Below are positions 33,501 to 44,297 of a stretch of DNA of 64,000 nucleotides, piece after piece. The position numbers and the translations under genes are program-made. Each line of letters begins with the position of its first letter. Position 1 is the first letter of the stretch. The notes beneath the pieces are model-generated. The model was not told the origin of the DNA. It was given only the letters and a program-made list of their open reading frames with translations, and did not search any database. The DNA is from Ophiobolus disseminans (taxonomy: Eukaryota; Ascomycota; Dothideomycetes; Pleosporales; Phaeosphaeriaceae), in contig MU006250.1 of NCBI GenBank assembly GCA_010093685.1, positions 244,639-308,638 of the forward strand. Direction: 5' to 3'.

Positions 33501-34108
33501 GAAAATCTCAATAATCCGAAGTGAAACTCAAAGAAGGGCAACTGTTATTTTGTAAGAAGTCAAGAGTGGATCACAACTGCTCGTGAGGATCGATAATGCG
33601 AGAACTCTGCCACGATTCGAGACCTTCATATACCGAACTCTATCCATCATCAAACTAACAAAGCAAACGAATCGGCGCTTAGGAAAACCGTGCATCTCGC
33701 TTGATGGCCTACAAGCGACTTGCTCCGTTGTGTTGGTGTACTAACAATCTGACTGCTTGATCAAACGATTGACAGGGAAGCGGTAGAAAGTGAGACTCAC
33801 AAAGCTTGTGTGAAGCCGACGAGGCCACGTGAGGTTCGATTCAAGCATAGTAAAGATTTGTGGCGCGCAGATGACGACTGGAGAAAGCGGCAAATGAGCG
33901 CAATCGAAGCGGTGATAGCAAATATCGACCATCGTCAGGTGAACGATTCTAGAGCTGGATCAGTGTGAGCTGTTTATGAAGTTTATAGAAAAGCGATGCT
34001 GACGATGAGGAGTGAGCGGAATCCGTCAAACATTATGATTTTCGAAGCCTGAAGGTCAACGAGACCAATCCACATAGTGTCTGTCGGACAATGCGCGAAT
34101 CCATCACC
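33501..34108. other. Intergenic
   Basis: Upstream of the Argonaute pseudogene; no gene or repeat recognised. Confidence 0.5.
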
Positions 34109-34720
34109 CTACTCATCCGCCTTCTTCACAAACTCCACATTCAAAAGACCCGCTCCATTCAAGAAATCAAACTTTCCAAGCGGCACACCCTTCATCCTGA
34201 GGATGTCATACGCAGTCACGACATGAAACCTATCAATCATCAGTCCTTAGTCAAACATTTTACTCAACGGATCTACTCACCAAAAATTCGGCTGCGCATG
34301 GACGGTAACATACTCCAGCGTCGGAAACGTAATCTGAATCGCCCCTTGCCTCACCTTCAACGTAACCTCCGCGCCCTCGCGGCCCTCGAACAGCTTCGCA
34401 TCCACGCCCTCGAGATACGCAATCGTGCGCTTGATGCGATCCAGTAGCTCGGGGAACGTCTTTTCTTCGTCTGGAAGTGTCAATTTTTCGATGTCGGGGT
34501 TGACGTTGGGTGGTATGCTTTTTGCGGCGTCGGTGAAGCGCTGGATTTGCTCGGTGAAATTGAGCATGTCGGGTGCGAGGCGGGTCGTGAGGTAGTCATT
34601 GGGATCGTGGCCTTGGGATTCGATGTGTGCTACGCCTTTGGTGATGAAGGCGTGTGCGTTGTTGAGGCCTCTGATGACGGACCTGAGGGCGAGTGTGTGA
34701 TATGCGACGGCTAATGTCAT
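34109..34720 (-). CDS. DUF1993-family protein
   Basis: Two exons, 34720-34281 and 34229-34109, with a 51-nt intron, giving 186 aa. The sequence has the pattern of the DUF1993 family: an N-terminal helix with a repeated hydrophobic register, ITKGVAHIESQGHDPNDYL, TRLAPDMLNFTEQIQ, and across the intron PNFWFHVVTAYDILRMKGVPLGKFDFL, which matches the family's C-terminal NF-FHV-TAY-ILR-GV-LGK block. These are small helical-bundle proteins related in fold to DinB/YfiT-type proteins; the function is unknown. No signal peptide, probably cytosolic. Confidence 0.85.
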
Positions 34721-35344
34721 GATGGAGGCGAGTACTGTTGCTGGGGGCGAATCCGAGGTGGAGGGTCAGGCTATGGTGTTGAGATGGATGGAGATGGCGC
34801 TGCTTTTATAGGTGGTAGTAAGGCGCCCATTCCCGTTGAAGTGCTACATTACAGGCGCCCTGGCTTTCATGCAGAGCCTGGAAAGCGGCTGAACAACAAC
34901 TCCAGCAGATTGTCTCGTCTGACCGCATACAAGTCTAGTTCGCCGTGCATTCAACTGCAGCTTTGGCAACGTGTAAGCATCGCCATTCTTGATGCCTAGC
35001 GGTGTGGCTTAAACATGGAAGGACTATACACCGGATACGAAGTCGGACTTTCTCATCCTCCGATTAGAAATCAAGCGCACCGGAAAAGGCATAACCCAGA
35101 CCTGCATCCAATCAGCGCACCACCTCGGCATCGGAACATCGCGAGCGTCCGATGGTTATTCGAGAGCGAATTTGCGCCGAATCCGTGCTGAAAGCGAGGT
35201 ACGAACAGGGCATGTATTTAATTGATGGAATATTTGTGACGAGAACCACGCTGACGTATTGGGTGTTGTTAAAGCGTGCGCCCTTCGATGACAACATACA
35301 CCTCGGAGGGAAACGCAGATAATCATGGGTTAGAAGAGACAAGT
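34721..35344. other. Intergenic
   Basis: Between the start of the DUF1993 gene and the end of the GH76 gene, both on minus. No other gene recognised. Confidence 0.5.
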
Positions 35345-36670
35345 TTACACCACAAACCACTGCACCACAACATCAGCAACCAGCGCATCCATAGCACTTC
35401 CCTGCGTACTTGCATTCGCTTTCCCAATATACTCGGCCCAATTCACACTAAACACCATCCGTCCCTCCTGGTCCAGTGTTCTATCATTCTGCCAAATACT
35501 TTCCGCGTTCCTACGAATAACGTCTGAAAATCCCTCATCCGGCGCCATTCTGTGCAGCGTGACTAAATTGCGCATGAATATGCCTTTGAATTGAGCTCCG
35601 TCAGGCCCGCAATCATCCTCTTCGCATTCATCATGTATAATGCCACGCTCATCTGATAGAGCATCGAGAGCGGCGTGCGCAGTTCGGATTGCGAGGGGGA
35701 TGTAGGTCGGGTCTGGTGTTGCGTGATGCAGTTCGACGAGGCCGCCGATGATGACGCCCTGGTTGTAACTCCACACGACACCGTTGTTGTTCTCGCAAGC
35801 TGCATTCAAGCCATCATTGATGGTGCCCTTCTCATTTAGCATGCCGCTTCCCACAAACCAACTCAGTGAACGTTTCGCCCAGTTTGTGTAGTGGTTTGCG
35901 TTACTAGCCCGATTGGCGAGGTGTGCAGCTGTGCTAAAGAAGAGTTCGTTTGCGATGGCGTTGACGTAGCTGGAAGTCATGTTCCAGTATATGCCGCCAT
36001 TGTGGCATGTCGTTGGCCAGGACTTCGTAACGGCGCCGAAGATGCCTTCAGCAAGGTGGAGGTAAGCCTCGTTGTGGGTTACATCGTACGCATTGATCCA
36101 GGCGAGGGCCCACCAGAGATCATCGTCGTAGTAGCCATCAAGGAAGTGGTAGGGGTTCAGCGTGTGTTGCACGGAGGAAGAGCTGGTCACTTGAGCGCCG
36201 AGAGAGGCGAAGTCGGGATGGGAGCTTGACGTAGAATAGTCGGATGGGTAGACTATGTGAGGAGCATGCGTGCGCGAGTCAAAGAATTTGTAGTATCCTG
36301 ATCCACTGCCCTGTTGATTGATTCTCGCGGAAGAATGGTTCCCAGGAAGTTCCGCGATGGGATTCGGGTTTTTTACCGGTGCTCGATGGGCCGCGACTGC
36401 AAACACCGTCCGTGCGAGTTCCTGTAGTTCTGTACTTTGCGGGTTCGTCTTTGCAAAATTCGCAATTGTAGTGAGGATGTTAGCGCCGTTCCACCACCCA
36501 GTCGTGTCCCAGAGTCCGGAAGTCTTGTTGTACCATTGCTCCAAACCATCCCACGCGTCTTCCACGCGCTTGGCGGGATCATGAACGATGTTGGGTTCGC
36601 TTTGCGCAGATGAGTTAGAAACCAAAAACGTTCCAACAAGAAGCAGATGATAGAAACACGGCAGTAGCAT
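35345..36670 (-). CDS. GH76 family alpha-1,6-mannanase, secreted
   Basis: Intronless, 441 aa from the ATG at 36670, chosen because MLLPCFYHLLLVGTFLVSNSSA is a good signal peptide; an in-frame ATG at 36739 would bury it. GH76 landmarks are DGLEQWYNKTSGLWDTTGWWNGANIL near the N-terminus, GYYDDDLWWALAWI with the paired catalytic aspartates, TCHNGGIYWN, NELFFSTAAHLA and VWSYNQGVIIGGLVEL. Many N-glycosylation sequons. There is no clear GPI tail at the C-terminus (ends QWFVV), unlike the wall-remodelling Dcw1/Dfg5 proteins, so it is likely secreted. GH76 enzymes cut alpha-1,6-mannan backbones or act on GPI-mannan transfer. Confidence 0.9.
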   Translation of the reverse strand: MLLPCFYHLLLVGTFLVSNSSAQSEPNIVHDPAKRVEDAWDGLEQWYNKTSGLWDTTGWWNGANILTTIANFAKTNPQSTELQELARTVFAVAAHRAPVKNPNPIAELPGNHSSARINQQGSGSGYYKFFDSRTHAPHIVYPSDYSTSSSHPDFASLGAQVTSSSSVQHTLNPYHFLDGYYDDDLWWALAWINAYDVTHNEAYLHLAEGIFGAVTKSWPTTCHNGGIYWNMTSSYVNAIANELFFSTAAHLANRASNANHYTNWAKRSLSWFVGSGMLNEKGTINDGLNAACENNNGVVWSYNQGVIIGGLVELHHATPDPTYIPLAIRTAHAALDALSDERGIIHDECEEDDCGPDGAQFKGIFMRNLVTLHRMAPDEGFSDVIRRNAESIWQNDRTLDQEGRMVFSVNWAEYIGKANASTQGSAMDALVADVVVQWFVV

Positions 36671-37401
36671 GACGCGGGTGTCAAGAGAGAAAAGCGATGT
36701 TTGGAGGAATACACGAGAATGACTTGGGGCCGATGACAATGCACTCCAATATCAATGAGTTTAAGCGGATCAAAGTTCTTAAAGTGAGATAGTAAGGTAG
36801 CGTGCTGCTCTTAACCGCTCCTGAACATGTTGCACATCGTGCTATCGTGCTTTTTGCAGACCGGTCGTCGAGAAAGAACCTTCCGCAACTGGAAGGGCTG
36901 ACACCTTCCCAGTTCCACCATGAAAGAAAGAGCGGTGGATGGAAGAAGCTGCATTTTCATACCTGGTTGCAACATTTAGAGGTACCTGGCCCCCAACAAG
37001 GCGTTCTCTTACACCTGCGTGGTCGAGATATTCATGCAGTACACCCAGTGATGCGTGCGAAGGCAAGCCCGGGTGAGGACGTGCAGGAACTGTAGTGCAC
37101 AGGAGCAGTAAGATGGAGGAAGGTACACGCATTGCGGAGGCACAAGAGTACCTAGCCTTAAGGTGGGTGCGTGATGACGACAATGACTTTCGAATACAGT
37201 GCCATTATCGAACGAGTGAGCTTATGTGGCGTGAATGTTCGGATGCATGAGTTGGCTGCGTTTCACTGATGTTGCTGATCGACGCTTGATGATGTGAGAC
37301 AAGTACCCCACCATTTGGGTCAGCAAACCGAGCCAATGACGCGTTGCGGCCGGAAACAAGAGCCGTTGCATCATGTGACCAGCCACGGATAAAAAATTCG
37401 C
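36671..37401. other. Intergenic
   Basis: Upstream of GH76 and downstream of the Zn2Cys6 gene. No gene or repeat recognised. Confidence 0.5.
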
Positions 37402-39075
37402 TCAAGCGATCAGGATATCGCTCCCGAACTCTTTCACCTCCTCGACCCAGCAGTTCTCCTCGCCGTCTTTGCCTTGGTCTATATACCTCCATATGGCTTC
37501 GAGTACCCGTTTGGAAGTATGAAGATAACCCCAGAACATGATGCCATAGAGCTTGTCGAGGGTGTTCATGATCCACTCGCGCTGCGTAGCGTCTCTTGAC
37601 TCGGCACCGGCCATGAAGAGAGGCCAGCATATAGATTTGAAAAGCGCATCGCCTGGCTTGAGATACGAAATCTGGTGAACAACATCGTCGGCAAGGGCCG
37701 TAAGATTGACGATGGCGGAATCGCTAGCTGGATCGATGAGTGGATTCGAAGATGGCAGTACGCGCGCAAGATATATACAGACCGCAGAGCGATGAGCTGC
37801 CGCAATGCGTATGCGTTGTTCGATGTCTTCTAAGGGAGAAGCAGGCTCAAATTCACAAGACCACGCAATGGGATCAAAGTCGAGCGCGCGATGTAGAAGG
37901 ATCCCAATCTTCTCTTCGATGCTCCAATAAATCTCGTCCGTGCATGACACAGTCCTACTCGGTAGTGCAAAGGACTCGATCATCAGACGAAGAAGTGGGC
38001 TCGGGCAAGATAGGTAGTTGTTCGTTTCGGCGTATTGCAGAATAGGTTCCAGCTCGATGGTGTCTGGGATGAATGTAGGCATAGCGGTAAAGCTGAAGGT
38101 AGAGCCAAGTATGTAGAAAACGAGGAAATCCGACAGGACAGTCTTTCGTAGCCTGCTCATAGGATTTTGTAGGTATGGCGGTTCGCCAAGGAGCCTGATG
38201 AGTCTCAGAGCACCGTCCATATGCACTCTCCACTTGTCGCGCCCCGACTCAACGAGTGCATAATTGACAAACAAAAGGATCGTAACCAAGATCAAGTCTA
38301 TGTTCGACTCATCTACGGTTGCGACGCTCTGTGCCAGTAACGACAGCGCTTGCTGCTTTGCAACCAGCGCATCACGAAACGAGGACTTGAACGGCGCACC
38401 GAAACAGTTGGCAGGCTGATGATATGGCGCAATGGCTGAGTTGCTATCCGCTTGATATGCCGACTGTTGCATCGGATTGCGCGAGATATTGAACACGTGC
38501 GAGGCCGAATTTGCTACCATGATATGGAGCAGGAGCGGATATGCCGACGTCGCGGGCACGAGATTGCGTATCGGGTTCCTATCCGGTGAATCGTAAACGA
38601 CCATGACATCGCATAGCTGCGTTGCGAAGTGGTGCAGGTAGTAACGCGAGTGATGGTCGAGGTCGCTCACTAGCGGATCAGCCAATGCCGGCTGAACAGT
38701 CAATGCCATCTCTTCTTCTTGTTGCTCCGCTGCAGCCGCGGTCACTTCATCTTGAAGTTTAGTTATCGCGTGGAAATCGGTATGCACGTGTTGTTGAGAT
38801 TGCCCGAGGTCGTTGTCCCACACCAAGGAAGGTGCGCCGTGAGTCTTGGCTTCCTTCTTCATCTCTTCACCTGCATGCTCACTGTACGACTTTCCCATCA
38901 TCTTCCCGCGGCTCGCAACCCCACTGTTCCACTTGAACAGCTTGCCGTAGCCCAAGCACTCCGTACCCGAGGACGAGCATTTCTGGCAGCTCGGTAAGGA
39001 CCGGTCGCACCTCCATCGTCGCTTCCGGCAATTGTGGCAGGCTTTGGTGGGAAGGTTAAATGCTGCGATGCTCAT
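37402..39075 (-). CDS. Zn2Cys6 transcription factor, acr-2-like
   Basis: Intronless, 557 aa. Residues 13-40 form a Zn2Cys6 binuclear cluster with spacing C-x2-C-x6-C-x6-C-x2-C-x6-C, followed directly by LGYGKLFKW. That combination resembles the fungal regulators named after Neurospora acr-2 (acriflavine sensitivity control); the link is from memory of the family. The remaining 500 residues are the helical fungal-specific regulatory domain (SDLDHHSRYYLHHFAT, WRVHMDGALRLI). It is transcribed away from an MFS exporter across a 742-bp gap, an arrangement often seen when a regulator controls its neighbouring pump. Nuclear, DNA-binding. Confidence 0.88.
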   Translation of the reverse strand: MSIAAFNLPTKACHNCRKRRWRCDRSLPSCQKCSSSGTECLGYGKLFKWNSGVASRGKMMGKSYSEHAGEEMKKEAKTHGAPSLVWDNDLGQSQQHVHTDFHAITKLQDEVTAAAAEQQEEEMALTVQPALADPLVSDLDHHSRYYLHHFATQLCDVMVVYDSPDRNPIRNLVPATSAYPLLLHIMVANSASHVFNISRNPMQQSAYQADSNSAIAPYHQPANCFGAPFKSSFRDALVAKQQALSLLAQSVATVDESNIDLILVTILLFVNYALVESGRDKWRVHMDGALRLIRLLGEPPYLQNPMSRLRKTVLSDFLVFYILGSTFSFTAMPTFIPDTIELEPILQYAETNNYLSCPSPLLRLMIESFALPSRTVSCTDEIYWSIEEKIGILLHRALDFDPIAWSCEFEPASPLEDIEQRIRIAAAHRSAVCIYLARVLPSSNPLIDPASDSAIVNLTALADDVVHQISYLKPGDALFKSICWPLFMAGAESRDATQREWIMNTLDKLYGIMFWGYLHTSKRVLEAIWRYIDQGKDGEENCWVEEVKEFGSDILIA

Positions 39076-39817
39076 TGGATGTGCGCCATGCGAGGTGTGT
39101 CGTACTTTGTCCTAGAGAGGAGGAAACGGTAGCTTGAAGATGCGCGCAGTTCTTTGTGGGGATAGCTTGGTCTTCTCCGCGACTACGTCGGATGCAGATT
39201 ACTAATAGTTTCAGCGCTTGTCTGGTGTCGCTAGCTCTGGATTTCGCCACCACATGTCTTCGATAACCGGGGAAAGTCGCTCCTCGGAACGCTTTCCGAC
39301 GACGTTATTTGACAGGGCGACATGTGATCAAAAACAGAAACAATACATTCAGCATCCTGCGAAGAAAATGTTGAAGACTATGAGAGTCGACGTGAGGAGA
39401 GATCTGCAATCACTACTTTTAGCGACCATTGTTCTCGCTTCGGCACAACTCAGATGCGCAACTGGTTCATTGACCGCATCCTTCGATTTTGATCAACCAT
39501 TGACACGCTAACTGCATTGAGCAGCCAAGACACATCTCCTGCATGAATGGTCCACATCGCGTCGCCTCTTGGGCAGACGTCACAGTCACGACTCGGAAAG
39601 GCATTTCCTTCACAAGTCAGTTTCTAAGCAGCATGTCGTCTACAGCGCCCTTCGGCAGCATTGGCGGTCGTCACGGAGTCCGCTGCACGATATATAGAAA
39701 GAGAAGGAACGTTGGGAAAGTAACTTGAACAGATCAAAGGGGCTTATCATATTTTGCTGCTCCTGTCTATTATTCGTAGCGACTTTCAGGCGCTCCAGTC
39801 TCAGAACTTCGACCAAA
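39076..39817. promoter_or_regulatory. Divergent promoter between Zn2Cys6 regulator and MFS exporter
   Basis: Both genes start outward from this 742-bp region. It contains a perfect inverted repeat CGGAA-CGCT-TTCCG at 39285-39298 (CGG-N8-CCG), the half-site layout used by dimeric Zn2Cys6 proteins, and a TATATAG box at about 39691 upstream of the MFS gene. The binding partner is inferred. Confidence 0.55.
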
Positions 39818-41434
39818 ATGACTCTCACCACAAGTGCTCGATCCACCCCATCCGAGGCTCCATCTACACCGACCTCACAACAAATGGATGAATCAGGAAA
39901 GTTAGAGGAAGGCTCGCCGCAGCCCGGTGCGTCATACACCCCATCCGAGATCGAGCGTCTCGGACGCGAACGACCGGAAGTCTTCACGTCGATATGGATG
40001 GAGTTCGGCTTCTGCTTCGCACTTCTGGGGTCAATGTTCGTGGCCGAATACTTCGTCTCTGGCTTCAACCTTCTCCTTCCAGCACTCACAGAAGCGCTGG
40101 ACATCCCCTCCAACGCACAGACATGGCCCGCTAGTGTCTTCTCACTGGTCACTGGTGCCTTCCTGTTACCTGCTGGCCGGCTTGCAGACATGTTTGGCGG
40201 ATACATTGTTTTTTGCGCTGGACTGGTGTGGTTCCTCATTTGGTCCATCATCGCGGGTTTCAGCCAGAACTACGTCATGCTCATTGTGTGTCGAGCCCTT
40301 CAAGGCTTCGGACCGGCTGCATTCTTACCCTCAGGTATCATGCTGCTTGGGAGCATCTACCGTCCAGGACCGCGCAAGAACCTCGTCTTCAGTCTATACG
40401 GTGCTTTCGCTCCAGTCGGCTTCTTCACCGGCATATTCTTCGCAGGAGTATCCGCCCAGTTCATCACCTGGGGCTGGTTCTTCTGGATCGGCGCCATCAT
40501 CCTCGCCATCGTCGGTGTCGTATCATACTTCTGCGTCCCAAACCGCGAACAAGATCGACAAGGCAAGGGCATAAAGATGGACTGGCTGGGCACCGCTACT
40601 GTCGTGCCAGGCCTCGTCCTCATCATCTTCGCTCTCACAGACGGCAGCCACGCACCCAAGGGCTGGGCAACACCCTACATACCTGTCACTTTCGTCGTCG
40701 GCGTGCTCTTCATCGCCGCATTCGTATACATCGAAGGCTGGGTCGCTGCACAACCTCTTCTACCAGGCGATATGTTCAACGTCAAAGGCATGAAACCTCT
40801 CGCAGTCGCTCTCTTCTTCCAATACGGCACATTCGGCATCTTCCTCTTCTACGGCAGTTTTTACATCGAAGAAGTCGTCGGCGCCGGACCGCTCTTGACC
40901 GCAGCATGGTTCACGCCCATGTGCGTCGGTGGCCTTATACTCGCCACTGTCGGCGGCCTGATCCTGCATCTTTTGCCAGGACGCATCCTCCTACTCATCA
41001 GCGGGACTGCATACATCCTCTGCGGCCTACTCTTCGCCATACTTCCCGAATCCTTCAATTACTGGGCATACATCTTCCCCGCTATGATCTGCGCCACGCT
41101 CGGCATCGACGTCACATACAACGTCAGCAACATCTTCATCACCACGTCAATGCCCAAGGCGCGACAAGGCCTTGCGGGCGCGTTCATGAATAGCTTACTC
41201 TTCCTTGGCATTGCGTTCTTCCTGAGTTTCGCAGACCTTGCTGTTAGCGAGACGGAGGACAGAGGCCAGCGGAAGAGCTACCAGATCGCGTTTTGGCTGG
41301 CAACTGCGCTTGCGGCCGCGGGGCTGGTTATCATGTTCCTGGGTGTGAATATTGGGAAGGCGAGTAGCGATTTGACGAATGAGGAGAAGGCGGAGTTGGA
41401 GCAGGAGTTGGCGAGGCGGCGGACGAATGAGTGA
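39818..41434 (+). CDS. MFS drug-type exporter, 14-TM (Atr1/Azr1-like)
   Basis: Intronless, 538 aa from the ATG at 39818 (CAAAATGACT, a good fungal start context); an in-frame ATG 93 bp upstream (39725) is less likely. After a hydrophilic N-terminus with Ser/Pro/Thr, TM1 contains FVAEYFVSGFNLLLPAL, TM2 is followed by GRLADMFGG (MFS motif A), and TM4-5 give RALQGFGPAAFLPSGIMLLGSIYRPGPRKN with an SLYGAFAPVGFFTG helix, typical of the 14-spanner drug:H+ antiporter group (motif C-like). The C-terminus is charged (EEKAELEQEL). Probably exports toxic or secondary compounds at the plasma membrane, under control of the divergent regulator. Confidence 0.9.
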   Translation: MTLTTSARSTPSEAPSTPTSQQMDESGKLEEGSPQPGASYTPSEIERLGRERPEVFTSIWMEFGFCFALLGSMFVAEYFVSGFNLLLPALTEALDIPSNAQTWPASVFSLVTGAFLLPAGRLADMFGGYIVFCAGLVWFLIWSIIAGFSQNYVMLIVCRALQGFGPAAFLPSGIMLLGSIYRPGPRKNLVFSLYGAFAPVGFFTGIFFAGVSAQFITWGWFFWIGAIILAIVGVVSYFCVPNREQDRQGKGIKMDWLGTATVVPGLVLIIFALTDGSHAPKGWATPYIPVTFVVGVLFIAAFVYIEGWVAAQPLLPGDMFNVKGMKPLAVALFFQYGTFGIFLFYGSFYIEEVVGAGPLLTAAWFTPMCVGGLILATVGGLILHLLPGRILLLISGTAYILCGLLFAILPESFNYWAYIFPAMICATLGIDVTYNVSNIFITTSMPKARQGLAGAFMNSLLFLGIAFFLSFADLAVSETEDRGQRKSYQIAFWLATALAAAGLVIMFLGVNIGKASSDLTNEEKAELEQELARRRTNE

Positions 41435-41799
41435 TGAGTATACGAGTTGTTGAGGAGTAGTGGGTGAGGGATTTTGAAACTTTTATAGATAGATTTTGTG
41501 TGCAATGATACCCTGATTCAATTCTATCGTTTTTGCTTATCCGACTTACAACAATGTCGTGCAACGTCGTCTGGATGTGACAACAGCCGATGCCTGGTCG
41601 CATCCAATGCTCCATGTCACTCCAGAAACCTACTGCCTACCATCTTAACACGTCTCCGTTCTCTTACATAACTGCGCCAGCTTGGTCAAGCGTGATGGCA
41701 GGCTTAACCTTCTTCCTCGCGCTCTCTCCATCTTCCTCCTCAGCAGCTGTCCTCTTAACGCCCCTATGCAAAATCTCAAAAGCCTCTTCACTCGACGCA
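41435..41799. other. Spacer with a possible frame-shifted 3' extension of the SAP gene
   Basis: Downstream of both convergent genes. On minus, from about 41852 to 41664, a second frame encodes an acidic and basic tail (AFEILHRGVKRTAAEEEDG, ARKKVKPAI) that reads like a natural end for the SAP protein. Confidence 0.4.
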
Positions 41800-42951
41800 T
41801 CACTTCCACCACCATCCGTCTCTTTCCCGCCCCGTGCTCTCCACGCCGCCACCTCCGTTCACTGACACTTCTTCTACCTCCTCGCTTCCCTTGCCATCGA
41901 GCGTCTGGCTCGCCGTCCGGCTGCTTCCGCTCACCTCGCTGGGTACACCGTGCTTGTACACTTTCCTGCTACCGCCCCTGTATCCTTTCGTGTCTCGCGG
42001 CTTGCCTTGCGCGACGTTCGTGTCGTCCTGGATGAGCCGGTTGCGCAGCTCTACCGCGTTGCCGCCGCTGGCGAGAGCGTGCTCGCGGCATAGCGCGGCG
42101 AGGGCGTAGTAGTCGTATTGCGCGTATGTGGGCTGGTCTGGGAGGGGTGCGAGGGCTTGGAGGGTGGTCTTGAGGCGGGGTGCGCGTTTGAATCTAGACT
42201 GAGGTTGAGTATATGGTTGGGACGACTGAGAACGTGGCGGAGGCGTCGCGGATGTGTGGAATTCGGGGGCCATGGAGAGTGGGGTGTCTGAGAGGGTGTC
42301 GATAACGATAGGAAGAGCGGCTGACTGGCCTGTGGGTAGCGTTGCCTCCTTCGACAGAGCTTTGGGGTTGACCTGGCTGACCTGAGGGTACGATGTAATC
42401 GCCTCGCGCACTTGTTCAGTGGTCAACGTTCCAAGCGTGGAGTCATCGGAGGATTCGTATGCTGAGATTGTGGTATCGCCTGTATGGTCTTCTTCAGTCG
42501 ACATCGATCGGCCACCGTCATCCAGGAAAGAGCCAGAGGACGGCGACTGCTCATGAGCGAGGACGATGTCACCATTCTTGTCGATCTTGCCAGCCTCATA
42601 GTCTGCAAGCCACTTCTCAGCCGCGGCATCCTTCTGTTTTTGACGCCGGAGTGCCGCCTCATAGCTCGGCATCTCATGAACGTTCGAACCGGTGTAATCA
42701 GGATGCGCGGCGAGGTAAACTTTCGTGTAGGTCGGCATGATATCGCGGCCTCGATGGCACGTCTGCGACAATTGTGCCTCCATCTCCCCGCCTATGAGAC
42801 CGGCCGCACGTAAGACTTTGGCGTGCGCAGCCATGAGCGCATTTTCGGTCGCTGCGCGATTGTCGCCGAAGCCGGATCGAGTGTCCACATTGTCGATGTG
42901 CTGCAGGCTGATGGCTTCAGGAACCTTTCGGGGCTTTCCGTTGGGTGGCAT
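41800..42951 (-). CDS. SAP-domain protein
   Basis: Intronless frame of 383 codons from MPPNGKPRKVPEAIS. Residues about 1-130 look ordered (MPTYTKVYLAAHPDY, EKWLADYEAGKIDKNGDIV). The middle is a Ser/Thr/Pro-rich linker, then about residues 270-320 form a SAP-type helix-turn-helix (YDYYALAALCREHALASGGNAVELRNRL), a motif that binds AT-rich DNA and nuclear scaffold regions. The frame ends in an unusual DGWWWK, whereas the alternative frame there continues for about 60 codons with a nuclear-signal-like ARKKVK. Either the true end is frameshifted (mutation or sequencing error) or the short form is real. Likely nuclear. Confidence 0.65.
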   Translation of the reverse strand: MPPNGKPRKVPEAISLQHIDNVDTRSGFGDNRAATENALMAAHAKVLRAAGLIGGEMEAQLSQTCHRGRDIMPTYTKVYLAAHPDYTGSNVHEMPSYEAALRRQKQKDAAAEKWLADYEAGKIDKNGDIVLAHEQSPSSGSFLDDGGRSMSTEEDHTGDTTISAYESSDDSTLGTLTTEQVREAITSYPQVSQVNPKALSKEATLPTGQSAALPIVIDTLSDTPLSMAPEFHTSATPPPRSQSSQPYTQPQSRFKRAPRLKTTLQALAPLPDQPTYAQYDYYALAALCREHALASGGNAVELRNRLIQDDTNVAQGKPRDTKGYRGGSRKVYKHGVPSEVSGSSRTASQTLDGKGSEEVEEVSVNGGGGVESTGRERDGWWWK

Positions 42952-44297
42952 GTTGATGCGAGATAACTACGTGCGCACAAAAGTCGAGGAAAATGGCGAT
43001 TGATAATGGGTTGTATGCTCTCGGAGGGCTCGGTATACTGCCACAAATTGTCGACAAAGTGCGTGAAAGCCTCCCAGAAGTGAGTGGTTTGCTGAACTAT
43101 TTGTACGTTCGTTGAGGTGCTGACAGTCTTGAAGGGAACGATGTCTGAGAATGAAATAGTACCATGGGAAAGCTTTGACATGATGCAAAGCGCTGGAAAC
43201 ATTATGGTGAAAGTGAAAGACCGTGTCTCACATCCATTCATGGTCGTGATTGTCTGGAGCAAAGCTGCCGCTCCCTTCTGGCGGTATATTGTCAAAGTAT
43301 GAGATTCAAAAAATCATTTCTACTCTTAGCAGACCATGAGAAATCTCTATTGAGATGTCCACCCTTGTGCTAGACACATGGAGGTCCGATGGGGTATTGT
43401 CGCAAATGGACTGTGGCGCAGGCGCGGTGGCAGGTGTCTCGACCAGGCGCTCTCAGACGCTGGATCATAACGCCACAATAGACTGTCTCTGATCAAGACT
43501 TCCGTACGCATTGTAAAGCCCAGAAATGATGAGAAGAACGTTGACGCAGCCTAGGACGGCTGATGCGCGGTGACGGCACTGACGCGATTAGCACCTTTCC
43601 TGATTAGGTAAGGCGCAATGAATGCGAAAAAGACGCGTCTTTTGCAACCAGCTCTTTCCACTCTCCTCGTCTTCCCATAGCTCAGATTTTTTCCCACCAT
43701 GCATCACGAAAGTACTTAAACCACGCAATGCTACCTCAATCGCAGTCATGGCATGTGTTTGTGCGAAATCCACCGTGACTGGTAGGCGACCCGCACGCAC
43801 GCTCGTGTTGTTGTTTTGCGTAAGCTCCATATCGCAGAAGACAAACTTGGAACATTGTAATCGCCATCGTCTTGAGTCAAGCTTGGAATCAATCACTGGG
43901 AATGTTGCGGCACGCTAGCTTCTGGTCCGAGCACGGGCCTTGCTTTTAGGGTCGTCCCTGAGTTTGTATAGCTTTCATGACGCTCACCGTTGTCAAGGGC
44001 CCACATCAACTTCAGACCAAATACAGCGGTTGAAATCCTCTTTCAAAGCCTCACCCACGATTGGAAACCTTCTCGCCCTCCACGATCTATAGCATTACTT
44101 GTTGCTATCCTCAGGTTTATCCCCTCGACGCGCACGTCGCCAGTCCTCGTTCCTCGCTAGTCAAATCACCTGATACCTTTTCACGAATAAGATTGTACGC
44201 CCTCAGGGCGACTACAAAACTACAATCGATATCTGAGAACATTCCACCCAACTCGAACGCGAAACCTTCGCGGCTCAATCAACACGGAAACGACGAC
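42952..44297. other. Intergenic with one weak small frame
   Basis: On minus, 43830-43588 encodes about 80 residues (MELTQNNNTSVRAG..., VTVDFAQTHAMTAIEVALRG) with a plausible composition but no recognised family. I regard it as a possible fragment and do not list it as a gene. Nothing else seen. Confidence 0.35.

Noticed and set aside
40213..41193. Long Arg/His-rich open frame inside the MFS exporter
   Set aside because: It overlaps the strongly supported transporter in another frame, and its His/Arg-rich composition is what a shifted frame of a membrane-protein gene gives.
43588..43896. 102-codon minus-strand frame
   Set aside because: Composition is plausible but there is no family, leader or context; noted only as a possible fragment.
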